Positions 52,198-62,544 of a DNA stretch of 64,000 nucleotides are shown here, piece after piece. Each line of letters starts with the position of its first letter. Within the stretch, counting starts at the first letter, position 1. The translations under genes and the position numbers were made by a program. This stretch comes from an uncultured Clostridia bacterium (GTDB lineage Bacteria; Bacillota; Clostridia; Christensenellales; CAG-917): assembly GCA_934277645.1 (NCBI GenBank), contig CAKQUX010000004.1:69943-133942 (forward strand), in the 5' to 3' direction. The notes under the pieces were generated by a model. That model was given only the letters and a program-made list of their open reading frames with translations, had not been told where the DNA came from and did not search any database.

Positions 52198-52226
52198 ATG
52201 ATATACTCAATTTCCCTACTTGTCAA
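52198..52226 (-). promoter_or_regulatory. Predicted promoter of ylxM-ffh
   Basis: Minus strand: TTGACA (52226-52221), 17-nt spacer, TATCAT (52203-52198). A small hairpin, AAAGGT-tgtg-ACCTTT, lies immediately downstream at the transcript's 5' end, about 280 nt before ylxM. Confidence 0.65.
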
Positions 52227-52249
52227 ACGTTTTTAGTCGTCAAATTAAA

Positions 52250-52283
52250 AAACCTTTTATTCCGTTTTAGAAATAAAAGGTTT
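52250..52283 (-). terminator. Terminator of the smc-ftsY unit
   Basis: AAACCTTTTATT (52250-52261) and AATAAAAGGTTT (52272-52283), twelve pairs; on the minus strand TTTTTTAATTT follows. Confidence 0.75.
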
Positions 52284-52319
52284 AAATCAGCAAATATAAA
52301 ACTAAACTTTGCTTATTTT

Positions 52320-52410
52320 GCTTAAAAACACTATGTTAAACTAAATTTGTTCTACTTTAACTTAATTTGTTTTACTAACTCAGCATAATTTATTATTCAG
52401 CTTAGTTTTG
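52320..52410. repeat. Degenerate 20-bp tandem repeat, about four copies
   Basis: Units of the form ttaaactaaatttgttctac, tttaacttaatttgttttac and similar, in the spacer between ylxM's promoter and ftsY. No gene on either strand between 52284 and 52462. Confidence 0.6.
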
Positions 52411-52462
52411 CTTATTTACAACTCTGTTCGCCCAATTAAATTTAACTTGTTTAAATAATATT

Positions 52463-53362
52463 TTAGTCGTCAAGCAAAACGTCGATGAAGTCCTTAGCGT
52501 CAAACTCGATAAGGTCGTCGATTTTTTCGCCCACGCCGACAAACAAAACGGGAAGTTCGAGTTCTTCGGCAATGGCGATTACAACTCCGCCCTTTGCCGT
52601 GCCGTCAAGTTTTGTCAAGACTATGCCGTCAACGTCGATATCTTCGCCGAAAACGCTTGCTTGATTGACAGCGTTTTGCCCCGTAGTTGCGTCAAGCACG
52701 ATATATTTTCTGAAATCGGCGTTCGGAAGTTCACGGTCAACCACTCGGCAAATCTTTTTGAGTTCTTCCATAAGGTTTTTCTTGTTGTGAAGTCTGCCTG
52801 CCGTATCGACCAAAATAACGTCCGTGCCTTTTGCTTTTGCCGAGCTTATTGCGTCAAAAACAACCGCCGCAGGGTCACTGCCTTCGCCGTGATGAACAAC
52901 TCTGACGCCTGCCCTTTCGCCCCAAACTTCAAGCTGTTCGCTTGCCGCCGCTCTGAACGTGTCGGCAGCCGCGATGACAACCGATTTGCCTTGCGACTTA
53001 AAATAGTTTGCAAGTTTACCCGTCGCCGTCGTTTTGCCCACGCCGTTTACGCCCGACATCAAGATAACGAGCGGATAGGAATATTCGTATTTTTCAAAAT
53101 CAATCGATTGTATCAAAAGCTCTTTAAAGCAAGCTCTTGCGTCGTCGGGTTTTGTGATTTTGCGTTCATAAATTTCGTCACGCAAACGGTCGATAAGGTT
53201 TGTGGTTGCCGTAACGCCGACATCCGACGTCAAAAGTGCTTCTTCAAGCTCGTCAAAGAAAGCATCATCCAAATCTTTCATTTTGAACGCTTCAAACAGT
53301 TTGCGTTTGATTGCTTCTTTTGTCTTTTTTAGCCCTTCGGCAATTTTTGAAAATACTCCCAT
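52463..53362 (-). CDS. ftsY: SRP receptor FtsY
   Basis: 299 residues. NG domain only, without the long acidic A domain of E. coli, as usual in Firmicutes. G1 is MSGVNGVGKTTATGKLA (about residues 106-122), then DTAGRLHNKKNLMEEL (G3), TKLDGTAKGGVV (G4) and GVGEKIDDLIEF. The N-terminal amphipathic helix (FSKIAEGLKKTKEAI) should contact the membrane. The gene is nine bases after smc. The rnc gene that usually precedes smc is absent here. Confidence 0.96.
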   Translation of the reverse strand: MGVFSKIAEGLKKTKEAIKRKLFEAFKMKDLDDAFFDELEEALLTSDVGVTATTNLIDRLRDEIYERKITKPDDARACFKELLIQSIDFEKYEYSYPLVILMSGVNGVGKTTATGKLANYFKSQGKSVVIAAADTFRAAASEQLEVWGERAGVRVVHHGEGSDPAAVVFDAISSAKAKGTDVILVDTAGRLHNKKNLMEELKKICRVVDRELPNADFRKYIVLDATTGQNAVNQASVFGEDIDVDGIVLTKLDGTAKGGVVIAIAEELELPVLFVGVGEKIDDLIEFDAKDFIDVLLDD

Positions 53363-53371
53363 AATCTCCCC

Positions 53372-56300
53372 TTAGCTTGCGCTTCCTGCGTCGGAAGCGT
53401 GTTTGACCGCTTCGTCAAATTCGATTGAAACAATTTTCGTCACGCCCTTTTCTTCCATAGCGACGCCGAAAATCGTGTCGGCGTGACGCATTGTCGGCTT
53501 ACGGTGCGTAATGACGATAAATTGCGTTTTGTCGCTGAACATTTTAAGAAGTTCGGCAAACAAGTTTGCGTTTGCGTCGTCGAGTGCGGCTTCGATTTCG
53601 TCGAGAATACAGAAAGGCATCGGCTTAAGTTGCAAAATAGCAAACAAAATAGCGATAGCCGTAAGAGCCTTTTCACCGCCCGACAAAAGAGAAATGTGTT
53701 GAAGCTTTTTGCCTGGTGGTTGAGCAAAAATTTCAATTCCTGCTTCGAGCGGGTCGATTTCCTTTTCGTTTGTCAAATCAGGTTCGAGCGATTCGAGAAC
53801 GAGTTTACCCGTGCCGCCGTCAAACAACTTTTTGAAAGTCGTTTGGAAGTTGGCATTGATTTTTTCAAATGCGTCGTTAAACTTGACAACCATTTCGGAC
53901 GTAAGGTCGGAAATAATCGTTTTAAGGTCGTCGTATGCCGCCTTTATGTCGTCACGCTCTGCCGCCAAAGTGTTGTAGCGTTCTTCGAGTTCTTCAAGGT
54001 CGGTGATTGCGCATTGGTTGACTTCGCCAAGACGGTTGATTTCACGCTTTACGCTTGAAATCTCGCCGTTTGCTTTTTTATTGTCGAAATTTTCATCCTT
54101 GAACTGCAATGCGTTTGCATAAGTCAAATCGTATTCTTCGAGAATATGCTCTTGCATACTTCTTATTTCGATGTCGACTCTTTCAAGGCAACCTTCGTCA
54201 CGAATACGCTTTTCGGCAAGTTCCGCTTTCGCTTCGGTAAGTTTGTTCTTTTTGTCGTCAAGAGCCGAAATTTTGTTTTTCAAATCTTCTTTCGTCGTTG
54301 AAAGCGAATTGAGTTTTTCGTCAAGTTCGGCAAGGTGCGCTTTTTCGTCGGCTGTAAATTCCGTCTTTTGCGGCGCGCCTTTAAGTTGTTCTATCTTTCC
54401 TTGAACGACTTTAAGTTGAACGTCCGTGTCAATAAGGTTTTCGCGGCATTGAGATTTTTCGCTATTCAAGCGATAAATTTCGTCGCTGATTTTATCGATT
54501 TCACCTTTAAGCGTTGCATTGTCGACTTTAAGGTCGGTAAGAGCCTTAAACAAAGTATCGCGTTGCGATTTCTTTTCTTGCGAGTCGAACTTCTGTTCGT
54601 GAAGATTTCCGAAAAGCTCTTTCTTTTGCTTTACGCTTTCTTCGAGAGCGTCAACGCTTGAAATTTTTATCGTAAGTTCGCCGACAATTTTATCCGCTTC
54701 TGCAAGTTCTTTCTCGCAAGCGTCGATATCGGCTTTAAGACGCGCAACGTTTTCGCTTGACAAACGTTGTCTTTCGGCAAACAAACCTACCTGTCCTTTT
54801 ACGTCGGCAAGTTGTCTTTCGATTGCTTGCGCTTTTTCGTCACACTCGTCAACGAGTTTTTCGTTTTCGGCTTTGCGCTTTAAAAGTTCGTCAAGATTTG
54901 CATTTAGTTTTTTTGCGTTTTCTTCAAGAGCTTCGATTTGTCTTTCTTGGTCGAGCAAGCTCATTCGGTCGTTCTTTCTCGAGCCGCCCGAAATCGAACC
55001 GTTTTTAGCAAACAAGTCGCCGTCAAGCGTGATAATTTTAAACTCCTGATTGTAATTCCTGAAAAGTCTTGTCGCGATGTCGATATTTTCGACAACAACC
55101 GTATCGCCCATAAGAGCCGACATAAGTTTTTCAAACTTAGGGTCGTAGGAAATTTGGTCTTTCAAAAGTCCTATACAACCGCGTTCGTTAAACACGGCGT
55201 CATTGTCGCCGATTGTCTTTTCTTTGCAAGCAGTAAGCGGACGGAACGTTGCTCTGCCGTATCTTTTTTGTTTTAATACGTTTATAAGGAATTTAGCGTC
55301 GTCTTCGTTTTTAACGATAATGTTTTGAAGCGAAGCGTTAAGGACGTTTTCGACCGCAGGGACAAATTGTTCGGGAACTTTTATGACTTCCGCCACGACG
55401 CCCATAATTTTCGACGAAATTTTGTCGTCGTCTTTCGCGTCTTTCATAAGTCCTTTGATAGCTTCCTGATAGCCTGCGTAATTATCCTTAATTTGTCTTG
55501 CCATTTCAAGATTTGCCCTGCTGTTGGAAATCTTGTTGTTAAGCGCCATAATATCGTCTGCGATTGCCGCAAGAGCGATTTTCGCTTCTTTTTTGGCGTT
55601 CACGGCTTCGTTTGCTTCTGCCAAAAGCTGACCGTTTTTAGTCTTAAGCTCGTTTATATGACCTTCGGCGATGGACAAAGCCGTCAAATCCTCATCGAGG
55701 CTCGTTCTTTTTTGCGACAACGACTCTCTGAGATTTTTGGCTCTTTCCTGATTTATTCCTTTTTCGGAAATAAGTCCTGCAAGATTGCCCTTTAAGGCAG
55801 ACAATTCTTCAACCGAGCGTATATATTCTTGGTTTTTCGCTTCGAGTTCGCTCTCTTGGCTTGTCAAAGCTTCGTTCAACACGCTGTATTCCGCATTTAT
55901 GCGGTCGTACTCTTTTGCAAGTGCGGCAAAGGACGCAAGTTTTTCTTGCTTTTCGCTTTCCGCTTTTGCAATGGCTTCGTCGATTCTTGCTATTTGCGCT
56001 TCGAAACTCTGTTTATCTCGCATCAAACGCGATTCGTCGCCGTTGAGATTGTTGAGCTTTTCTTGGAAAACTCTGCCTTCGCCTGCCATACGTTCCGCAT
56101 CGACTTTGAGTGCAAGAATTTCGGCGTTGAGATTTTTGGAATAATCGTCAAGCGAAGTAAAATCGCCCATACATTTGTCGAACTCTTGCGTACATTCGAT
56201 AAATTCACGCTCTTTGATTTCGAGTTCGTTTATGGTTTTAGTAAGTCTTTCGGATATCTTTTTCTTTACGTTTTCGTTGTTTTCGTATTGATAGATATAT

Positions 56301-56992
56301 GTGTTTACTTCCCAAAAGCGAAGCAAATCTTTAAGTTCGAAATACTTCTTAGTCGCTTCCGCTTGCTTTCTTAACGGAACGATTTGTCTTTCGATTTCGG
56401 CAATACGCTCGTTCGCGACCGTAAGGTTTTGATTGGCGCGATCGAGTTTGCGTTCTGCTTCGTTTCTTTGATAACGGAATTTAGAAATGCCTGCTGCCTC
56501 TTCGAAAATATGGCGTCTGTCGTCAGGCTTAGCCGATAATAACTCGTCAATTCTACCCTGTCCGATGATGGAATAGCCTTCTTTTCCTATACCAGTATCG
56601 TGTATAAGATTGATTATATCCTTCATACGACAACGGGAACGATTTATAAAATATTCGCTGTTGCCGCTTCGGTCAAGTTTACGAGAAATAACTACGTTGT
56701 CTGCGTCGAAGTTCGGAAAAACCTTTCCTCCTTCGTTGTCGAAGTAAAGAGAAACTTCGCAGTATGACGTACTGCGACGGTTTTCCGTGCCGTTAAAGAT
56801 GACGTCTTGCATATTTTTACCACGGAGCGTTTTTGCGCTCTGCTCGCCAAGCGTCCAACGTATAGCATCGGCAATATTCGATTTTCCGCAACCGTTCGGG
56901 CCGATAATTGCCGTTACGCCGTCTTTAAATTCGATGGTGACTTTATCGGCAAATGATTTAAAGCCTTTAAGTTCTAACTTCTGAAAATTCAA
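53372..56992 (-). CDS. smc: Chromosome segregation protein SMC
   Basis: 1206 residues, full-length. Head ATPase halves flank two long coiled coils and a hinge. Walker A is IGPNGCGKSNIADAIRW (residues 31-47). The hinge is near 510-670 (VAEVIKVPEQFVPAVENVLNASLQNIIV ... DGDLFAKNGSISGGSR). The signature LLSGGEKALTAIA and Walker B PFCILDEIEAALDDAN lie near the C-terminus. It compacts and segregates the chromosome with ScpA/ScpB, which are not in the window. It is followed by ftsY. Confidence 0.98.
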   Translation of the reverse strand: MNFQKLELKGFKSFADKVTIEFKDGVTAIIGPNGCGKSNIADAIRWTLGEQSAKTLRGKNMQDVIFNGTENRRSTSYCEVSLYFDNEGGKVFPNFDADNVVISRKLDRSGNSEYFINRSRCRMKDIINLIHDTGIGKEGYSIIGQGRIDELLSAKPDDRRHIFEEAAGISKFRYQRNEAERKLDRANQNLTVANERIAEIERQIVPLRKQAEATKKYFELKDLLRFWEVNTYIYQYENNENVKKKISERLTKTINELEIKEREFIECTQEFDKCMGDFTSLDDYSKNLNAEILALKVDAERMAGEGRVFQEKLNNLNGDESRLMRDKQSFEAQIARIDEAIAKAESEKQEKLASFAALAKEYDRINAEYSVLNEALTSQESELEAKNQEYIRSVEELSALKGNLAGLISEKGINQERAKNLRESLSQKRTSLDEDLTALSIAEGHINELKTKNGQLLAEANEAVNAKKEAKIALAAIADDIMALNNKISNSRANLEMARQIKDNYAGYQEAIKGLMKDAKDDDKISSKIMGVVAEVIKVPEQFVPAVENVLNASLQNIIVKNEDDAKFLINVLKQKRYGRATFRPLTACKEKTIGDNDAVFNERGCIGLLKDQISYDPKFEKLMSALMGDTVVVENIDIATRLFRNYNQEFKIITLDGDLFAKNGSISGGSRKNDRMSLLDQERQIEALEENAKKLNANLDELLKRKAENEKLVDECDEKAQAIERQLADVKGQVGLFAERQRLSSENVARLKADIDACEKELAEADKIVGELTIKISSVDALEESVKQKKELFGNLHEQKFDSQEKKSQRDTLFKALTDLKVDNATLKGEIDKISDEIYRLNSEKSQCRENLIDTDVQLKVVQGKIEQLKGAPQKTEFTADEKAHLAELDEKLNSLSTTKEDLKNKISALDDKKNKLTEAKAELAEKRIRDEGCLERVDIEIRSMQEHILEEYDLTYANALQFKDENFDNKKANGEISSVKREINRLGEVNQCAITDLEELEERYNTLAAERDDIKAAYDDLKTIISDLTSEMVVKFNDAFEKINANFQTTFKKLFDGGTGKLVLESLEPDLTNEKEIDPLEAGIEIFAQPPGKKLQHISLLSGGEKALTAIAILFAILQLKPMPFCILDEIEAALDDANANLFAELLKMFSDKTQFIVITHRKPTMRHADTIFGVAMEEKGVTKIVSIEFDEAVKHASDAGSAS

Positions 56993-57121
56993 AATATAAC
57001 CTCTTGTGTTTCGTAAATTGCCAAAGTATTATATCATACGAAAAGTTTAAAATCAATCAAAAACCCAAATTTGTGAGCGACTTTTAAAAATTGTAAAATT
57101 CAATAAAATTTGAGCTAAAAA

Positions 57122-57150
57122 CAAAAAACGCTCTAAAGAGCGTTTTTGTT
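57122..57150 (-). terminator. Terminator of gdhA
   Basis: AAAAACGCTCT-aa-AGAGCGTTTTT, eleven perfect pairs ending in T on both strands, about 100 nt after the gdhA stop. Confidence 0.85.
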
Positions 57151-57245
57151 TTTAATTAAATTCATCTGCTTGTGGCTGTTTATAACGCTTATGCGTTAAG
57201 TTTAACAGTCAAACATAACCTTTCGGCAGTCCGCTTAAAAATCAA

Positions 57246-58592
<1,347 letters not shown>

Positions 58593-58656
58593 TCACAATA
58601 TTGAATTCCGATAAAATTTATAAAGATTTTATATATTCCTTATAAAAACATTTTAA

Positions 58657-58686
58657 ATTATAATATCGATATATTTTATTTGTCAA
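58657..58686 (-). promoter_or_regulatory. Predicted promoter of gdhA
   Basis: Minus strand: TTGACA (58686-58681), 18-nt spacer, TATAAT (58662-58657), about 75 nt before the gdhA start. Confidence 0.65.
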
Positions 58687-58774
58687 CAAATGACAAAAAA
58701 AAATGAATATTTTTTTGAGTTTTGCGTCGTTTTGAAATAAACCCAAAAAATAACAAAATTTTACAAATTTAGTA

Positions 58775-58803
58775 TTGAATTTTGTTCATAATTAAACTAT
58801 AAT
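58775..58803 (+). promoter_or_regulatory. Predicted promoter of the glycerol dehydrogenase / DHA kinase genes
   Basis: TTGAAT (58775-58780), 17-nt spacer, TATAAT (58798-58803). AGGAG and the start codon follow about 40 nt downstream. Confidence 0.7.
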
Positions 58804-58842
58804 ATATTCATTAAAAATAATAACCATAAAAGGAGAATTTTT

Positions 58843-60024
58843 ATGAGAAAAGCATTTATCTGCCCATCAAAGTATGTGCAAGGTGAAGACGAATTACTTA
58901 ATCTCGGTTATTTCGTCAAAACGTTCGGTGATTCAGCACTTTTGATTGCTGACCCATTTGCATTGAATCTTGTCAAAGACAAGCTCGAAGCAACCCAAAA
59001 GAAATACGGCGTTAAACTTCTTTCCGCAGGCGATTTCAGCGGCGAATGTTCAAGAACGCAAGTTGCAAAACTTCAAGATTTTGCAAAGAAAAACAACTGC
59101 GCTTGCACTATCGGTCTTGGTGGCGGTAAAGCAATCGACACCGCTAAATGCGTTGCAGAAGGCAGCAACCTTATCATCTGCCCTACTATCGCAGCTACCG
59201 ACGCTCCTACGTCACACTCGGCTGTTTTGTACACCGATAACCACGAATTCGACGATTATGCATATTTCCGTCAAAATCCGTCGGTCGTTTTGATTGACCT
59301 TAACGTCATCGCAAACGCTCCTTCGCGTTTCTTGGTTTCTGGTATGGGCGACGCTCTTTCAACCTACTTCGAAGCAAGAGCAAACGTCAACAGCTTTTCA
59401 AACGTAAACGCAGGTCTTCCTTGCGGAGCAGACCGTTCTAAGGGAACTTTGCTCGGATACGGCACACACACCGCTTTCGCTCTTGCAGAACTCTGCTATC
59501 AAAACCTTATCAGCGACGGCGCAAAAGCAAAAGCTGCTTGCGACTGCAACGCAGTTACCCCTGCTTTTGAAAAAATCGTTGAAACAAACATCCTTCTTTC
59601 GGGTCTCGGATTCGAATCAGGCGGTCTTGCAGCAGCTCACGCTCTTCACGACGGTCTTACTTGCGTACACGATATTCACGCTTGCAACTTCCACGGCGAA
59701 GTCGTAGCATTCGGTACTATCTGCCAACTTATTATGGAAAACGTTCCTGAAGAAGAACTTTACGAAGTTCTTGAATTCTGCGTAACCGTCGGACTTCCTG
59801 TATGTCTTAAAGACCTTATGACCGACAAGAAGACGGGCAAAGTTATCAGAGAAGAATTGACCGAAGAAGAATACAAAGCAGTTGCGGCTAAGACCTGCAT
59901 CCCTGAGGAATCGATTCACAATATGCCATTCCCTGTAACGGAAGATATGGTTATCGCAGCTGTTAAGACAGCAGACAAAATCGGTCGTGAATTCAAATAT
60001 TGCGACTGCGATTGCTGTGACTAA
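58843..60024 (+). CDS. gldA: Glycerol dehydrogenase (iron/zinc-containing ADH family)
   Basis: 393 residues; usual GldA is about 365. It oxidises glycerol to dihydroxyacetone with NAD. The NAD-binding site is TIGLGGGKAIDTAK (about residues 90-103), then PTIAATDAPTS. Zinc ligands are the Asp in GMGDALSTYFEA and the His in AAHALHDGL and HACNFHGEVV. The tail ends in a cysteine-rich motif (YCDCDCCD), which is not part of the usual enzyme and could bind metal. An AGGAG site precedes the ATG. DHA kinase follows 61 bases later, so the pair converts glycerol to dihydroxyacetone phosphate. Confidence 0.93.
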   Translation: MRKAFICPSKYVQGEDELLNLGYFVKTFGDSALLIADPFALNLVKDKLEATQKKYGVKLLSAGDFSGECSRTQVAKLQDFAKKNNCACTIGLGGGKAIDTAKCVAEGSNLIICPTIAATDAPTSHSAVLYTDNHEFDDYAYFRQNPSVVLIDLNVIANAPSRFLVSGMGDALSTYFEARANVNSFSNVNAGLPCGADRSKGTLLGYGTHTAFALAELCYQNLISDGAKAKAACDCNAVTPAFEKIVETNILLSGLGFESGGLAAAHALHDGLTCVHDIHACNFHGEVVAFGTICQLIMENVPEEELYEVLEFCVTVGLPVCLKDLMTDKKTGKVIREELTEEEYKAVAAKTCIPEESIHNMPFPVTEDMVIAAVKTADKIGREFKYCDCDCCD

Positions 60025-60085
60025 TTTTTAAAAAAGATTTTGCCAACCCTTTCGGTTGGCAAAATTTTAATTTTGGAGGACTTTT

Positions 60086-61921
60086 ATGAAAAAAATTATG
60101 AACACTCCGGAAACGTTCGTGTACGATATGTGCCACGGACTTGCAAAAGCGCATCCGGAACTCGAATTCGTTGAAAAATTCAAGATTGTCAAAAAAGTTG
60201 ACATCGATGACAATAAAGTTAGCCTTATCTCGGGCGGTGGCTCGGGTCACGAACCGGCTCACGCAGGTTTCGTCGGAAAAGGTATGCTTGACTGCGCTGT
60301 TTGCGGCGACGTTTTCGCTTCTCCTAGCCAAGTTCAAGTTTACAACGCAATCAAACATTGCGCAACCGACAATGGCGTTCTTCTTATCATCAAAAACTAT
60401 TCCGGCGACTGCATGAACTTTAACAACGCTATGAGCGACGCTCAAGAAGACGGAATTAAAGTCGACGCTGTTTACGTAAACGACGACATCGCTGTTAAAG
60501 ACAGCCTTTACACCGTCGGACGTCGTGGCGTTGCAGGCACCGTTTTGGTACATAAATGTGCAGGCGCAGCTGCAGAACAAGGCAAAGAACTTGAAGAAGT
60601 CAAAGCCGTAGCAAACAAAGTTATCGACAACGTTCGTTCGTTCGGTTTCGCTTTCACAAGCTGTACGGTTCCTGCCGCAGGTCACCCGACTTTTGAAATC
60701 GGCGATGACGAAATGGAATTCGGCGTCGGTATTCACGGCGAACCTGGACGTTTCCGTGAAAAAATCGATTACTCGAAAGGCGATTTCTCGGACAACCTTG
60801 CCCGTAGAATTATGACCGACCTCGAAGAAGATTTGAAGCTCAAAAAAGGCGAAGAAGTCGTTTTGCTTATCAATGGTTTCGGCGGTACTCCTCTTCAAGA
60901 GCTTTACATTCTCAACAATTCGGTTTCAAAAGCAATCGAAGCAGACGGCATTAAAGTTCACAGAACAATCGTCGGCAACTTTATGACCTCAATCGATATG
61001 GCAGGCGCATCTATCACAGTTCTTAGAGTCGACAGCGAACTTAAAGCTCTTATCGACTACCCTGTTTCGACTCCTGCCCTTACTTGGGGTGGCGCAATGG
61101 GAAGCGAAGCTCAAGCGGCTGTAGAAGCTATGCAAGCAATCGCAAAAGCTCTCGGATATGCTCCTCAACAAGTCGAAACAAAGAGTTCTTCAAAGAAAGC
61201 TAAGGTTGTTGAAGAAGACGATGCAAACGCAGTTTACGAAGTTGAAGGCAAACCTGTAATTAAGGAAACCATCAACACTGCGGCATTTGTAAAAATCGTC
61301 GAAAAGATGGCTGACGTCATCATTGAAAACGAAGTTCCGTTCTGCGAAGCAGACCAAATGGGCGACGGTGACTTCGGTATGTCAATCGCAAAAGGCTTCA
61401 AACAATTAAAAGCAGACTGGGCAACCAGAAAGAAGGGCGATATCGGACAATTCCTTGTAAGCTGTTCTGAAATCATCAAAGAATACTGCGGCGGCGCATC
61501 GGGTCCTATTTGGGGTTCTGCATTCAAGTACGCAGGTAAAGCAATGGCAGGAAAGAAAGAAGTCGACCTTAAAGACGTTGCATTCTTGTTTATGGAAGCA
61601 AACCGCGGCGTATTTGAAACCGGCAAGAAGAGCTTCGGCAAAGGCGCAGACATCGGCGATAAGACCCTTGTCGACGCATTGAAGCCATGCGCTCTTGCTC
61701 TTACAAAGGCGGCAGAAGAAGGCAAGAAACTTCAAGAAGGTCTTGACCTCGGCGCAAAAGCAGCTCATGACGGCGCAGAAGCAACCAAGACTCACGTCGC
61801 AACTTTGGGACGTGCAGGCACTGTCGGCGAACGCTCAATCGGCTTCCCTGACGCAGGCGCACACGGACTTGACGTCATCTTCAACGAACTTGCAAAATAT
61901 ATCAAAAACTTCAAAGGTTAA
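60086..61921 (+). CDS. dhaK: Dihydroxyacetone kinase, DhaK-DhaL fusion
   Basis: 611 residues with GGAGG upstream. The N-terminal DhaK (DAK1) domain (1-~355) has LISGGGSGHEPAHAGFVGKGML and the substrate-linking histidine in EFGVGIHGEPGR. A low-complexity linker (about 368-395, SSSKKAKVVEEDD) leads to a DhaL (DAK2) domain (~400-611) with MGDGDFGMSIAKGF as the Mg-ATP aspartate cluster and GGASGPIWGSAF. This is the ATP-dependent single-chain type rather than the PTS-dependent two-protein type. No DhaM is present. Its product feeds glycolysis. Confidence 0.92.
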   Translation: MKKIMNTPETFVYDMCHGLAKAHPELEFVEKFKIVKKVDIDDNKVSLISGGGSGHEPAHAGFVGKGMLDCAVCGDVFASPSQVQVYNAIKHCATDNGVLLIIKNYSGDCMNFNNAMSDAQEDGIKVDAVYVNDDIAVKDSLYTVGRRGVAGTVLVHKCAGAAAEQGKELEEVKAVANKVIDNVRSFGFAFTSCTVPAAGHPTFEIGDDEMEFGVGIHGEPGRFREKIDYSKGDFSDNLARRIMTDLEEDLKLKKGEEVVLLINGFGGTPLQELYILNNSVSKAIEADGIKVHRTIVGNFMTSIDMAGASITVLRVDSELKALIDYPVSTPALTWGGAMGSEAQAAVEAMQAIAKALGYAPQQVETKSSSKKAKVVEEDDANAVYEVEGKPVIKETINTAAFVKIVEKMADVIIENEVPFCEADQMGDGDFGMSIAKGFKQLKADWATRKKGDIGQFLVSCSEIIKEYCGGASGPIWGSAFKYAGKAMAGKKEVDLKDVAFLFMEANRGVFETGKKSFGKGADIGDKTLVDALKPCALALTKAAEEGKKLQEGLDLGAKAAHDGAEATKTHVATLGRAGTVGERSIGFPDAGAHGLDVIFNELAKYIKNFKG

Positions 61922-61947
61922 TGATTTGCAAATTCAAACGAACTAAC

Positions 61948-61980
61948 AACAAGGCTCGGATTTCCGAGCCTTGTTTTTTT
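61948..61980 (+). terminator. Terminator of the gldA-dhaK unit
   Basis: AACAAGGCTCGG-attt-CCGAGCCTTGTT followed by T(7), 27 bases after the stop. A near-identical hairpin occurs at 62486. Confidence 0.92.
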
Positions 61981-62073
61981 ATGAATTTATATTTGATTTT
62001 TATATATCGTAACAAACGAATTCTGACGATTTAATACTTAAATCATATTATCTTTTAGCGTATATGTATAGAA

Positions 62074-62285
62074 TCAACAATAGCTTTTTAGGGCGCATAA
62101 AACAATCGACAAAAGCTGAACGAGCGTTCTTATCTCGTCCTTATCGCACCGCTCCATAACGTAATCGGCAATTAAAACAGCAAGGGTGTTTATTTCTTTT
62201 CCGTCCACACGACCATTATATGCAGTTAAAGTGTTTTATGCTTTATCTCTTCCCGTTTTAAATCTTCAAATGCGATTTATGAATA
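62074..62285 (-). pseudogene. Decayed small gene
   Basis: In the otherwise gene-poor 61981-62540 spacer, the minus strand holds about 50 codons that read as real protein (TAYNGRVDGKEINTLAVL, then IADYVMERCDKDEIRTLVQL, to a stop at 62074). A stop codon precedes without an ATG. A second frame just upstream (AFEDLKREEIKHKTL) would join it through a one-base shift near 62240. This looks like a frameshifted and start-less remnant of a protein of about 70 or more residues. I do not recognise its family. Confidence 0.5.
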
Positions 62286-62485
62286 ACGACGCTTAAGCCT
62301 TAAATTCAAATTATTCAGCATTGAATCAATAATCAATATATAATGCTCAATCAATATGCAAATTAAATAATTAGAATGAATATATACAATAAAGCTTTCA
62401 GCAAATATTAGTATTTAGACAATATTAGTATTTATTAAACTTCAAAAATATGTTTAGTTAGGTTATTACAAAATCACAAAATAAA

Positions 62486-62510
62486 ACAAGGCTCGGATTT
62501 CCGAACCTTG
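62486..62510 (-). terminator. Terminator of the 62545 lipoprotein gene
   Basis: Minus strand CAAGGTTCGG-aaat-CCGAGCCTTG (one G-T pair) followed by TTTTATTTT. It is almost the same hairpin as at 61948. Confidence 0.8.
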
Positions 62511-62544
62511 CCGATAGAAGTTAAAATTGTTAGAAATTATTTCA

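Noticed and set aside
51917..52200. SRP RNA gene near ffh
   Set aside because: I looked for the conserved GGA...GGAA...AGCAG loop region on both strands and did not find it.
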